A program made the position numbers and the translations under genes. Of a stretch of DNA of 41,685 bases, positions 23,971 through 31,767 are shown piece by piece (the first letter of the stretch is position 1; every line of letters begins with the position of its first letter). Under the pieces are notes generated by a model. The model saw only the letters and a list, made by a program, of their open reading frames with translations, was not told the DNA's origin and made no database searches. The stretch lies in NCBI GenBank assembly GCA_026196875.1, contig JAPHTP010000065.1, positions 1-41,685 on the forward strand, in the 5' to 3' direction. This DNA comes from Kangiellaceae bacterium (lineage in GTDB: Bacteria > Pseudomonadota > Gammaproteobacteria > Enterobacterales > Kangiellaceae).

Positions 23971-25352
23971 ATTGGCCCCAAAAAACTACTTTCCGTTTTT
24001 CGTTTGATTGAAGTATTACTTGTCGAATTAACAGTAAAATAAATGACATTCGATTGCTGGAAGAAATCGTCTGTATGAATTATTGCCCGATAGGTCATGG
24101 TTTTTACCACGCCAGGATTAACGGAGAAAGTAGGTTCACCAATCAGTTTCAGCATGGGTAAGCCGGATACGGAGAGCCGGTATTCCTGAACATCTTGCGA
24201 CATATTGGCCACTTTGATGGAATATATATTTTGGATGTGTCCGTCAAACGTTTCGGTATACAGATTTTGTCGCTCTCGACTAACTCCCAACTCCACGGGT
24301 ACGCGCATCGATAGAGAGATTAAGAATACACTGACACAAATGGCTAAGATGCCGGCATACACATAAGTTCGCGGTCTAAGGATCCGACTTGCTTGGTCTT
24401 GCATAGCATTTTCTGTCGAATAGCGGATCAATCCCTTATCGTATCCCATTTGGTCCATCACGTTATCACATACATCGATGCAGGCAGCGCACGCAATACA
24501 TTCATATTGTAGTCCATCTCGAATATCGATCCCTGTTGGACACACGTTGACACATTGATAGCAATCAATACAGTCACCCAGTTGGCGATCTCGATAGCTT
24601 TGATCGGTACGTTTGCGATGCCCGCGGTTTTCGCCGCGGTCACTATCATAGGCAATAATAAGAGTGTCATTATCAAACATTGCGCTTTGAAAACGCGAAT
24701 ATGGGCACATATGCAGACATACTTGTTCTCGCAAAAATCCGGCATTGCCATAAGTCGCCAATGAATAAAGAGCTACCCAAAAATATTCCCAAGGACCCAG
24801 CTTAAACTGGAGCAGGTTGTCCGTTAACTCCTGGATTGGCGTAAAGAATCCGACAAAGGTATATCCGGTAAATAGCGCGAATAGCCCCCACAAAAAATGT
24901 TTGGTAGTTTTTATACGAAATTTGCGCAAGGACCAGGGTGATTTATCCAGTTTAATCCGCTGATTTCTCTCACCTTCAACAAGTCGTTCAATCCAGATAA
25001 AGGTTTGAGTCCAGACCGTTTGTGGACAGGCGAATCCACACCATATCCGTCCGGCTATGGCGGTAAAGAAAAATAACGATATTGCAGCGATGATTAAAAT
25101 TAGCGTCAAAAAGATAAAGTCTTGGGGCCAAAAAGTAGTCCCTAAGATATGAAATTGACGAGCGGGTAAATCAAATAAAAAGGCTTGCCGATCATTCCAG
25201 CTCAGCCACGGCGTTACATAAAATAATCCTAGCAGGATAAACACCGAAAATACTCGCCACTTGGCATAAGTACCATTAACCAGTCGCGGATGGATGGTCT
25301 CGGTTTTTTGGTAGAGATCAATTGTTTCTATCAATGAAGAGTTTTGCATCAT
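23958..25352 (-). CDS. ccoG: CcoG/RdxA/FixG-type cytochrome oxidase assembly protein
   Basis: 464 residues. Inner-membrane protein with about five transmembrane helices, a CGFACPQTVW motif in a membrane-proximal loop and a ferredoxin-like domain with two [4Fe-4S] clusters (CIDCYQCVNVCP and CIACAACIDVCD). An immunoglobulin-like periplasmic domain forms the C-terminus. CcoG is a cuproprotein reductase that supports copper delivery to cbb3-type oxidase. The DUF2970 gene lies 22 bp upstream on the same strand, consistent with an operon. No ccoNOPQ, ccoS or ccoI gene is within the window, so the oxidase genes must be elsewhere. Start chosen at the first of two adjacent ATGs, behind AAGGGCG. Confidence 0.92.
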   Translation of the reverse strand: MMQNSSLIETIDLYQKTETIHPRLVNGTYAKWRVFSVFILLGLFYVTPWLSWNDRQAFLFDLPARQFHILGTTFWPQDFIFLTLILIIAAISLFFFTAIAGRIWCGFACPQTVWTQTFIWIERLVEGERNQRIKLDKSPWSLRKFRIKTTKHFLWGLFALFTGYTFVGFFTPIQELTDNLLQFKLGPWEYFWVALYSLATYGNAGFLREQVCLHMCPYSRFQSAMFDNDTLIIAYDSDRGENRGHRKRTDQSYRDRQLGDCIDCYQCVNVCPTGIDIRDGLQYECIACAACIDVCDNVMDQMGYDKGLIRYSTENAMQDQASRILRPRTYVYAGILAICVSVFLISLSMRVPVELGVSRERQNLYTETFDGHIQNIYSIKVANMSQDVQEYRLSVSGLPMLKLIGEPTFSVNPGVVKTMTYRAIIHTDDFFQQSNVIYFTVNSTSNTSIKRKTESSFLGPIDKS

Positions 25353-25374
25353 CAGTGCGCCCTTTTACACACAA

Positions 25375-25596
25375 TTAACTCAGAATGTGGTCGACAATTG
25401 CTAAAAGCGTAAAAATAAATATCAATACAAACACAACACCGACCGCGAAAAATTCGATTAGGTTCCCCTCTTCAAAATCCTTCTGGCGTCGTTGATCGCT
25501 ACATACACCAAACATAGAAGCCAACACACTTTTGCTCATATGAATGATCCCAAGACCGGATTGCTGCTCTTTTGAAGGTTGTTGCTCGCTGCTCAT
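25375..25596 (-). CDS. DUF2970 family small membrane protein
   Basis: 73 residues. The sequence VLASMFGVCSDQRRQKDFEEGN followed by one C-terminal membrane helix (FFAVGVVFVLIFIFTLLAIV) matches the DUF2970 pattern as I know it. Function is unknown. AGGAGC lies 5 bases before the ATG. It is the first gene of a probable two-gene operon with ccoG, so a minor role in oxidase biogenesis or membrane physiology is conceivable. It is divergent from the MocR regulator, whose putative operator lies between them. Confidence 0.75.
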   Translation of the reverse strand: MSSEQQPSKEQQSGLGIIHMSKSVLASMFGVCSDQRRQKDFEEGNLIEFFAVGVVFVLIFIFTLLAIVDHILS

Positions 25597-25650
25597 CAGT
25601 AGCTCCTAAGTGGGTGAGAACACGGTACGTAGCTTAAGCCAGACTTAAAT

Positions 25651-25693
25651 ATGGTTACAGATACAATATTTTTAATTACAATGGGTACAGATT
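25651..25693. promoter_or_regulatory. direct-repeat operator for the MocR regulator
   Basis: ATGGTTACAGAT (25651-25662) and ATGGGTACAGAT (25681-25692) differ at one base and are spaced exactly 30 bp apart, about three helical turns. MocR/PdxR-type regulators bind direct repeats, and this pair lies in the divergent region between the DUF2970 and mocR genes. TACAATATTT between them could be part of a -10 region. Confidence 0.6.
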
Positions 25694-25746
25694 GATTTAA
25701 GAGTAGTTTTTTAGCTCTTGGATTTACTAGAGCAAAAAGAGACGCA

Positions 25747-27174
25747 ATGACAGACACACTTTATCGTCAGCTAGCTAATGAGCTGATCGCAGATATCGAA
25801 AGCGGTCGATGGCAGTCTTATAGCCGCCTTCCGTCGATCCGCGAGCTAGCAAAATCTCGAAATGTATCGATCAATACAGTCATTAAGGCACTTCACTTCC
25901 TTGAAGCGAAAGGATTCGTTACCGTTAAACACAAGTCAGGGTATTATGTATCAAGCCAATCGCGCACAGCCGTTGTTCGTCCTCCTGATACCCGATCGAC
26001 AAGTCCATTAAAGCCGGTTGAAGTGACTTTACCGAAGTTGTTCCAAGATATTATGGTACGGGGAGCCGCATTTGATATTCTTCCGAGCGCGGAGCGTTCG
26101 ACACCTAGTAATAACCTGATCATTTTAAACCGTCATATCGGTCGCGCGACTCGTCAACAGTCAAACATTAAAGCAAATTATTATGACAATCCTCTAGGAG
26201 ACGAGACGTTGAGACAGCAGATCAGTCTTCAATATCGTGAGCGTTATCTTCGCCTTGATCCCGATGAAATCTGTATTACCTCTGGTTGCCAAAATGCTAT
26301 TTTTATGGCCCTCATGAGTACTTGTCAGCCTGGCGATAATGTCGCGGTCGAGAGCCCTGCATTTTACGGGGTGCTTCAATTATTAGAATCGTTAGGACTT
26401 AATATTATCGAAATACCTTCGCATCCAGATAGCGGTATAGATGTTGAAGCACTGACAGCGGCAGCCCGCCGTTGGTCGATTAAAGCTCTAGTTATTACGC
26501 CGTCATTCGCCACTCCTTCGGGCGCTTGTATTCCGCGTGACAATTGCCAACAGATCATCGAGATTGCAAACCAAAAAGACATTGTGATCATTGAGGATGA
26601 TATTTATGGCGAGCTTGGCTTTCAATCGCAGTTGTCACCGATTAAATCTCTGGACAGTGACAATCGCGTTATTTTATGCGGGTCGTTTTCGAAATGTTTA
26701 TCTCGCGATCTGCGGATCGGCTGGATCATTGGAGGACAGTGGCATACGAAAATTATCCAGTTAAAGCTCGTCACCCTGTTAGCGAGTAATCAAGCTCAGC
26801 AGCAAGGATTAGCAAGCTACCTTGCGGAAGGTTGTTTTCGGCGCCACTTGATAAGTTTTCGACAAACGCTTCAACTTCAAAGAGATCAACTTATCGATAC
26901 GCTTAATCAATACTGGCCGGACTCAATACGCTATCATATTCCTGAAGGTGGTCTCGCAATCTGGGTTCAGCTACCAGCTCACATCAATACGGCCAACTGG
27001 TATTTTGATTTAATCGATCAAGGAATTACCTTAACGCCAGGAATGTTATTTTCGGCTGAAAACCAATTCAAAAACTATCTGCGCTTAAGCTTTAATCGCC
27101 CTATTATTCCCGCTCGCAAAAATGCCATCCGAAAACTAGCTAAAATGTTCGAAATGTCGAAGTTTAAAAGTTGA
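25747..27174 (+). CDS. MocR-family regulator (GntR wHTH fused to aminotransferase domain)
   Basis: 475 residues. Residues 1-70 are a GntR winged helix (YRQLANELIADIESGRW, LPSIRELAKSRNVSINTVIKAL). Residues about 105-470 are a fold-type I aminotransferase with the PLP lysine K316 (GSFSKCLS), D285 and Y287 in EDDIYGE, and the GPL-like NPLGDETLR entry. MocR proteins sense pyridoxal phosphate or amino acids and act as transcription factors, usually on the neighbouring gene. Here the divergent DUF2970-ccoG operon or itself is the likely target, and two near-identical 12-bp direct repeats lie between. AGAGACGCA precedes the ATG. Confidence 0.87.
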   Translation: MTDTLYRQLANELIADIESGRWQSYSRLPSIRELAKSRNVSINTVIKALHFLEAKGFVTVKHKSGYYVSSQSRTAVVRPPDTRSTSPLKPVEVTLPKLFQDIMVRGAAFDILPSAERSTPSNNLIILNRHIGRATRQQSNIKANYYDNPLGDETLRQQISLQYRERYLRLDPDEICITSGCQNAIFMALMSTCQPGDNVAVESPAFYGVLQLLESLGLNIIEIPSHPDSGIDVEALTAAARRWSIKALVITPSFATPSGACIPRDNCQQIIEIANQKDIVIIEDDIYGELGFQSQLSPIKSLDSDNRVILCGSFSKCLSRDLRIGWIIGGQWHTKIIQLKLVTLLASNQAQQQGLASYLAEGCFRRHLISFRQTLQLQRDQLIDTLNQYWPDSIRYHIPEGGLAIWVQLPAHINTANWYFDLIDQGITLTPGMLFSAENQFKNYLRLSFNRPIIPARKNAIRKLAKMFEMSKFKS

Positions 27175-27175
27175 T

Positions 27176-27247
27176 CGGATAAAAAGAATCAGAGTGTTCG
27201 GTTTATCCGAATATAAAAACCTTGGTAAAGATTTGAAATACTCTGAT
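27176..27247. terminator. interleaved inverted repeats between convergent genes
   Basis: CGGATAAA (27176-27183) pairs with TTTATCCG (27202-27209). ATCAGAGT (27188-27195) pairs with ACTCTGAT (27240-27247). The two pairings overlap, so only one can form at a time. Their place between converging transcripts suggests transcript-end structures, but no T-run follows directly. Confidence 0.35.
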
Positions 27248-27293
27248 CTCATTTCTTTACCCGGTTGTTTTTATTTGTACGCTCTTTCAATAA

Positions 27294-28562
27294 CTACTTA
27301 AAGTTACCCATTCTGCCTTTATTTAATATCTTATTATATAAATAAGATGAGGCTTTATCTGAAAGTTTAGAACTCCTCACCGCAATCTGGTTCAATTCAT
27401 CATCGCGTATAACTGACAATTTTGGAACTGGCCCGGTTAAAGTCATACGATGATTTAAAATACATTGACCAGCAACATTCATCAGTGGATTCAGGTGCTG
27501 TTTCACCGCCTGCTCTACTTGGTATTTGAACCCAGGCTTACCAAAGTCTTGGCACACGAGATTCACAATCATCCAGGTATCAGCACTTAATAAAAAGTAA
27601 CAACCTAATAGTGGCGACTTGGCAAAAATAGAATTATCAATTTCCCAGGGCTTCTGTAATATATCTTTCACTGCTCGAGTTTCATCCCAATCTTTTTTCA
27701 AAAGATAGAGATTTACTGCCAACCGAGAGGTATTTGCAATAATTGACGCTGCGGTGCCAGTAGCCGCACCCGCATCGAGAAATATCCCCGCAGCTTTTGC
27801 TGCCGCTTCTAAACCATGAGTACCTGCGACCGCAGCTCGAGTATTTCTCTCTCGCTCAATTAAGGTTCTAACGGCTTGAAATGCCGCAGCCGGCGCCTCA
27901 GGTAACAAACCCAAATGCGCATTTTTTATACTGTGTGCTGATTTAGCAGCAGATAAAGCCTGATAGCTATTGTAAGTAGCCATCGAGGTAGAATAGGCTA
28001 AGCCAACTCCCGGCGCTATTTGAGTGATTAGTTCAGACATGCTTTTACCCAACACCTGTTGGATCATTTGCTGCATTAATGGGTCGCTGGCAGCATTCCC
28101 TAGAATAGAATTTACCAATTTTTGAGCCAACTGATAAACTTCATTAGTAACCGTTCCAGCCTGGTAAGCCGCACTGCCAACTTCAACAACGGTGGTAACT
28201 TTAGATGAGAGCTTCAACTCCCTACCTTGAAAAAGCTGGCTAACAAATTGACGTCGACTATCTTGAAGATACCTCAACGCCTGATGATCAAGGTCGGTTA
28301 GCTCAAACTCATCGTTCGCCTGTTGCGACAAATCGCTCACCGCTCCATTCTTATTGCGAATACTGCTTCTCCAAGTCGCCCCTTTTTCAAGTTTCCAGTT
28401 GTCTATCGCTTTGCACAGTGAATTACGCAACTCTATGCTTTTTCCCTTGGAATGATAATCCTGGAGTTTTCGATCAATTTCCTTTAAAGCATTGCTTCTA
28501 GGCTTAGTGATCCCAGCCTTAGTTCTTTCAATCCATAAATCATAAGTCATTATTTCAAGCAT
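27294..28562 (-). CDS. unrecognised helical protein, possible membrane-active protein
   Basis: 422 residues from the ATG at 28562 (AAGG nine bases upstream); a TTG at 28616 would give 440. I recognise no family. The N-terminal third is charged and helical. The middle (about residues 130-300 of the long form) is a series of Ala/Gly-rich amphipathic or hydrophobic helices (SSKVTTVVEVGSAAYQAGTV; AAAKAAGIFLDAGAATGTAA; IIANTSRLAVNLYLL). The C-terminal third is mixed, with three cysteines. There is no signal peptide. The Ala/Gly helical core recalls pore-forming or phage/secretion-effector proteins, but this is only an impression. It is monocistronic, downstream-convergent with mocR. Confidence 0.6.
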   Translation of the reverse strand: MLEIMTYDLWIERTKAGITKPRSNALKEIDRKLQDYHSKGKSIELRNSLCKAIDNWKLEKGATWRSSIRNKNGAVSDLSQQANDEFELTDLDHQALRYLQDSRRQFVSQLFQGRELKLSSKVTTVVEVGSAAYQAGTVTNEVYQLAQKLVNSILGNAASDPLMQQMIQQVLGKSMSELITQIAPGVGLAYSTSMATYNSYQALSAAKSAHSIKNAHLGLLPEAPAAAFQAVRTLIERERNTRAAVAGTHGLEAAAKAAGIFLDAGAATGTAASIIANTSRLAVNLYLLKKDWDETRAVKDILQKPWEIDNSIFAKSPLLGCYFLLSADTWMIVNLVCQDFGKPGFKYQVEQAVKQHLNPLMNVAGQCILNHRMTLTGPVPKLSVIRDDELNQIAVRSSKLSDKASSYLYNKILNKGRMGNFK

Positions 28563-28617
28563 GGTCGAGCGCCTTGAGGTTTGTTTAAGTGGAGCCTTCC
28601 ACTCAATTAAGTCCAAT

Positions 28618-28629
28618 TTAAGCGCTTAA
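28618..28629. promoter_or_regulatory. 12-bp palindrome at the unknown gene's 5' end
   Basis: TTAAGCGCTTAA is a perfect palindrome directly upstream of the longest open frame of the 422-440 residue gene. It may be an operator; no regulator is adjacent. Confidence 0.3.
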
Positions 28630-28754
28630 GTATACATCTTAAATTGCGATAATAAAGTATGAGATTCACAATATAGTGCTTCTTATATATCTGACCATCA
28701 GCTGGCAGTACAAAATAATCGATTTGCCCCAGACTACACCGCAAACGAATGCAT

Positions 28755-28778
28755 AAAAAAGCCGCTCAAAGAGCGGCT
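28755..28778 (-). terminator. intrinsic terminator
   Basis: On the minus strand AGCCGCTC-TTT-GAGCGGCT is followed by a run of six T. It is a textbook intrinsic terminator for transcription from higher coordinates. It now sits behind the TonB-receptor remnant, which it presumably once served. Confidence 0.85.
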
Positions 28779-28799
28779 GGGACAAACTTCCAAAGAGAG

Positions 28800-29010
28800 A
28801 CGGCCATGCATTCTGATGTTTTCATCTGTGATATTTAATCCTTCAACAAATACTGACAGGTTATCACTTAAATCGTAGCTCGCATCGATGTGCCACTGTC
28901 CATAATCTCCAGTAAATACTGGCTCATCAGGAGCACGTAACTGATCCGTCACAAATAAGAACTCGTCTCGCCAGTTATGTAAGAGCAATATTCTTGAACA
29001 CTTTGTCCTC
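28800..29010 (-). pseudogene. TonB-dependent receptor C-terminal remnant
   Basis: The minus-strand frame encodes HNWRDEFLFVTDQLRAPDEP, then FTGDYGQWHIDASYDLSDNL, then SVFVEGLNITDENIRMHGR. This is the penultimate beta-barrel part of TonB-dependent receptors (NWRDEF, GDYGQWDxSxSYD, VFVEGxNxTDE). The plug, most of the barrel and the last strand with its terminal Phe are missing; the similarity stops at HGR and runs straight into the terminator hairpin. No start codon belongs to it. It is a decayed fragment, not a functional gene. Confidence 0.75.
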
Positions 29011-29154
29011 TTTTTTGGTGACTTTCTGTTTTAATTAATTTTTGAATTCATCATCGGGCTTTTCACAAAGCTTTCGTCTTTTTGCTGAATGAATAACATC
29101 CCTGAGCATTATATATGGTTGCATCATAAACTCTTTGCAACAACTTGTGTAAAA

Positions 29155-30366
29155 TCAACCGGGCCTCCCATCAACTCTTGGCTGAGTCAAAGTACTAAAA
29201 TACTTCACCACAAACAGCCCGTAGCCGATTCCCCAAAACGTACCCGATAAAACTAACAACCCGATATAATCATCGCTTATTAGCGGCATCAAAGATCGGG
29301 TAGTCGCGGCTAAAATCAATGCAAGGAATGCAACCCCCATGGTCTTTCCTACGACTAATATTCGCCCAGTGTGGCCAAGCGATACCCGCGAGATCATCGC
29401 CAGGATCATAGTCCCCATTGCCCCCACAGTTAGCAGATGTAGCGCCAGTGAAAAACTGATGTTGGCAAACCAATAACGCATACTCAACAACAGCAAACCA
29501 AGTGGAATGCAAAAATAACTCACGTGCAGCGACCACACCAGCGGAGTTTTAAAAGTCACCCAAAAACGCCAGCGTAAACACCGTATGAAATGAATAATAG
29601 CTGTGGTCAGCGCAAGGGCTGCCAACAACCGATTGGGCAAATCCAGTCTCACCACGAAGGCGAGTGCGACCAGTGCCATGGATATAATTGAAAGTTTTTC
29701 CAACCAGGCAATCGGTTCAACTTTAGTGGTACGAGTGCCGTTTGCAGTAAACATGGGGATCACTCTCCCACCCATCACACACATCAGAAAAGTCACCAAC
29801 ATCACCATGGCGTGACTACCCTTGCTTATCCATTGATAATCTGCATTTATTAATGCCCAATGCATCATAAAATTGGTGGCGCTCATCAAAATGAGTAGTG
29901 GAACAAAAAACAGGTTACGGTACAATTTTTTGCGAATGATCGGCATGGCTAAAAAAATTGCCGCCAGCGGCATAAAAGCAATATCTATCAGTGCCAACAA
30001 CCAGGGAGATAGGCCAAAGTCCACAAGTAATAAGATCCGGGCAGCTAACCAAACGCAAACCAGGCTCATTAATGCTCCCCCTTTTACCCCTGGAATCCCC
30101 GACCAATTTTGTACCGCAGTCAACAGAAAGCCGACCACTATCGCAGCCACAAAGCCGTACAGCATTTCATGGGAGTGCCACCAAGTGCCGCCACCATAAG
30201 GTGAGAAGTTTACCCAGCCGGCTAAAATCATCACCCACAGGGTAATCGCGATAATGCTAAATAGTGAGCCGAAAAGAAAAAATGGTCGAAATGCCAGGCG
30301 AAAAAGCGGCATTGGCTGGCTTTGCTCTGTTACGCTTTGCGGCGCGTGTTGAAAATTAGTTTGCAT
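29155..30366 (-). CDS. nnrS: NnrS family membrane protein
   Basis: 403 residues with about twelve transmembrane helices. N-terminal PLFRLAFRPFFLFGSLF, then WWHSHEMLYGFVAAIVVGFLLTAVQNW and later MGGRVIPMFTANG are the conserved NnrS segments; the histidines in WWHSHE are proposed heme/copper ligands. NnrS is a heme- and copper-containing inner-membrane protein that protects against nitric oxide and iron-nitrosyl stress. It lies 85 bp downstream of nsrR on the same strand and next to the ytfE-norB pair, so it belongs to the NsrR regulon by context. No separate NsrR box was found in the 85-bp gap. Confidence 0.9.
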   Translation of the reverse strand: MQTNFQHAPQSVTEQSQPMPLFRLAFRPFFLFGSLFSIIAITLWVMILAGWVNFSPYGGGTWWHSHEMLYGFVAAIVVGFLLTAVQNWSGIPGVKGGALMSLVCVWLAARILLLVDFGLSPWLLALIDIAFMPLAAIFLAMPIIRKKLYRNLFFVPLLILMSATNFMMHWALINADYQWISKGSHAMVMLVTFLMCVMGGRVIPMFTANGTRTTKVEPIAWLEKLSIISMALVALAFVVRLDLPNRLLAALALTTAIIHFIRCLRWRFWVTFKTPLVWSLHVSYFCIPLGLLLLSMRYWFANISFSLALHLLTVGAMGTMILAMISRVSLGHTGRILVVGKTMGVAFLALILAATTRSLMPLISDDYIGLLVLSGTFWGIGYGLFVVKYFSTLTQPRVDGRPG

Positions 30367-30451
30367 GGTTTATCAACCTACCGGTTTTGTGTTGACGATG
30401 GAGCTTGTTTATGGCGATGATCAATCTTAGGGTTGTCAGTTCAAATTAATG

Positions 30452-30889
30452 TCAATTTAGATTAATGAGTTGAACAAATTTCGCCTGTTGATGTTGGGGC
30501 AGCAAATCGGCGAGCGTATATTGATCGAGCTTTTGCAAAAAACACTCTAATGCTTCAGCAAACACCGTTTTCAGCTGGCAAGCCGGTGTAATCACACAAG
30601 TATTACCTTCCCCGAAACATTCCACCAGGGTCAGATCCTGCTCAATATCTCTCACCAAAACACCGATATTAATATCCTCAGGTTTGCCATTTAAACGCAA
30701 GCCGCCATTTTTACCCCGCGTCGCAATGACATAGCCCTTGCTATTAAGCTGTTGCACAATTTTCATTAAATGATTTTTGGAAATTTGATAACTATCCGCA
30801 ATTTCCTTGATCGTCGAAAGCGCTTCACCTTTTACCGCGAGATACATCAAAACTCTTAGTGAATAGTCAGTGTATCGAGTAATATGCAT
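30452..30889 (-). CDS. nsrR: NsrR, Rrf2-family nitric-oxide-sensing repressor
   Basis: 145 residues. An Rrf2 winged helix (MHITRYTDYSLRVLMYLAVKG; KEIADSYQISKNHLMKIVQQL; ATRGKNGGLRL) is followed by the cysteine cluster C-FGEGNT-C-VITPA-C that binds the Fe-S centre. Nitrosylation of the cluster abolishes DNA binding. The length and the VECF...C...C spacing fit NsrR rather than IscR. GGAGGAG lies upstream of the ATG. It is divergent from ytfE-norB, where two NsrR-type boxes lie over the promoter, and upstream of nnrS. NsrR is expected to repress all three. Confidence 0.92.
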   Translation of the reverse strand: MHITRYTDYSLRVLMYLAVKGEALSTIKEIADSYQISKNHLMKIVQQLNSKGYVIATRGKNGGLRLNGKPEDINIGVLVRDIEQDLTLVECFGEGNTCVITPACQLKTVFAEALECFLQKLDQYTLADLLPQHQQAKFVQLINLN

Positions 30890-30965
30890 TGGACTTCTGT
30901 CTCCTCCTGGTCTCCCGTTTCAATCCCATTTCAACTTGAGCCTGTTTCAGCTTTAAGCGAGATTA

Positions 30966-30994
30966 TTGACACTCATTAAAGATGCATCTATTAT
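30966..30994 (+). promoter_or_regulatory. sigma-70 promoter of ytfE-norB
   Basis: TTGACA (30966-30971), a 17-bp spacer and TATTAT (30989-30994) form a near-consensus promoter reading toward ytfE. Its -10 element lies inside the first NsrR box. Confidence 0.8.
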
Positions 30995-31001
30995 GCACCT
31001 T
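30979..31001. promoter_or_regulatory. NsrR operator 1
   Basis: AAGATGCAT-N5-ATGCACCTT, a nearly perfect 9-5-9 inverted repeat of the known NsrR consensus half-site AAGATGCAT. It covers the spacer and -10 hexamer of the ytfE promoter. Confidence 0.88.
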
Positions 31002-31004
31002 TTA

Positions 31005-31027
31005 AAGATGCATGTAAAATACATCTT
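31005..31027. promoter_or_regulatory. NsrR operator 2
   Basis: AAGATGCAT-N5-ATACATCTT, again a 9-5-9 inverted repeat with one half-site mismatch. It starts 26 bp after operator 1 and covers the expected transcription start. Confidence 0.85.
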
Positions 31028-31083
31028 TAAACATTTACCTACCCTTAACTTTCGAGTCGCACCAAGACTCATTGGAGTGCAAC

Positions 31084-31767
31084 ATGATTAGCGCAGATTT
31101 AACAGTTGCCCAGCTGGCGCGGCAGTTCCGCGGCGCTGCAACTGTGTTATACCAACATCAGCTTGATCTCCGTGATGACGGAAATCAAACTTTGGCTGAA
31201 ATAGCCGAAGACAAAGCAATTAACCTGCAAGAGTTTTTATACACCTTACAAAAACAGCTTTCCAAACATCAGAGTGACGAGCGATGGCAATCAGCAAGTG
31301 ATGCCGAAATCATTCAACATATTCAAACGCACTTTCATTCCGGCCACCGCCAACTATTACCGGAACTTATTCATCTGGCACGAAGAGTAGAAACGGTCCA
31401 CAAGGAACACCGAGACTGTCCGCTCGGCCTGGCCCAGCAGATGCACAATTTCCAGGTAGATATAGAACAGCATACGCAAAAGGAAGAACTGGTACTTTTT
31501 CCAATGTTGTTAAACGGTCACAAACAACCGGCGCGGCAGCCTATCGAAGTTATGCAACAAGAACACGCGAGTCATGACCAATCAATCGATAAAATTTACG
31601 AGCTCACCAACTCTCTCTGCTTGCCGCAAGACGCCTGCAACACTTGGCAAAACTTGTACGTCGGCTTGTATAAATTTCTGTCTGAATTTAAGGAGCATAT
31701 GCATCTCGAAAACAACATCCTCTTTCCTCGAGCAGAAGCCGGTGCAGCGGAGGTGAACCATGGCTAA
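31084..31767 (+). CDS. ytfE: YtfE/RIC/DnrN-type di-iron Fe-S repair protein
   Basis: 227 residues from ATG 31084 (GGAG six bases upstream; a TTG four codons earlier is less likely). The C-terminal four-helix hemerythrin-like domain carries the di-iron ligands (HFHSGHRQLLPEL, QHTQKEELVLFP, QQEHASHD, EHMHLENNILFP). The protein repairs nitrosylated or oxidised iron-sulfur centres and may release NO. Oddly, the N-terminal ScdA-like domain has DLRDDGNQTLAE where E. coli YtfE has DYCCGGKQTLAR, so the paired cysteines are absent. The stop codon overlaps the norB start by 8 bases, so it is the first gene of a tight two-gene operon under NsrR control. Confidence 0.88.
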   Translation: MISADLTVAQLARQFRGAATVLYQHQLDLRDDGNQTLAEIAEDKAINLQEFLYTLQKQLSKHQSDERWQSASDAEIIQHIQTHFHSGHRQLLPELIHLARRVETVHKEHRDCPLGLAQQMHNFQVDIEQHTQKEELVLFPMLLNGHKQPARQPIEVMQQEHASHDQSIDKIYELTNSLCLPQDACNTWQNLYVGLYKFLSEFKEHMHLENNILFPRAEAGAAEVNHG

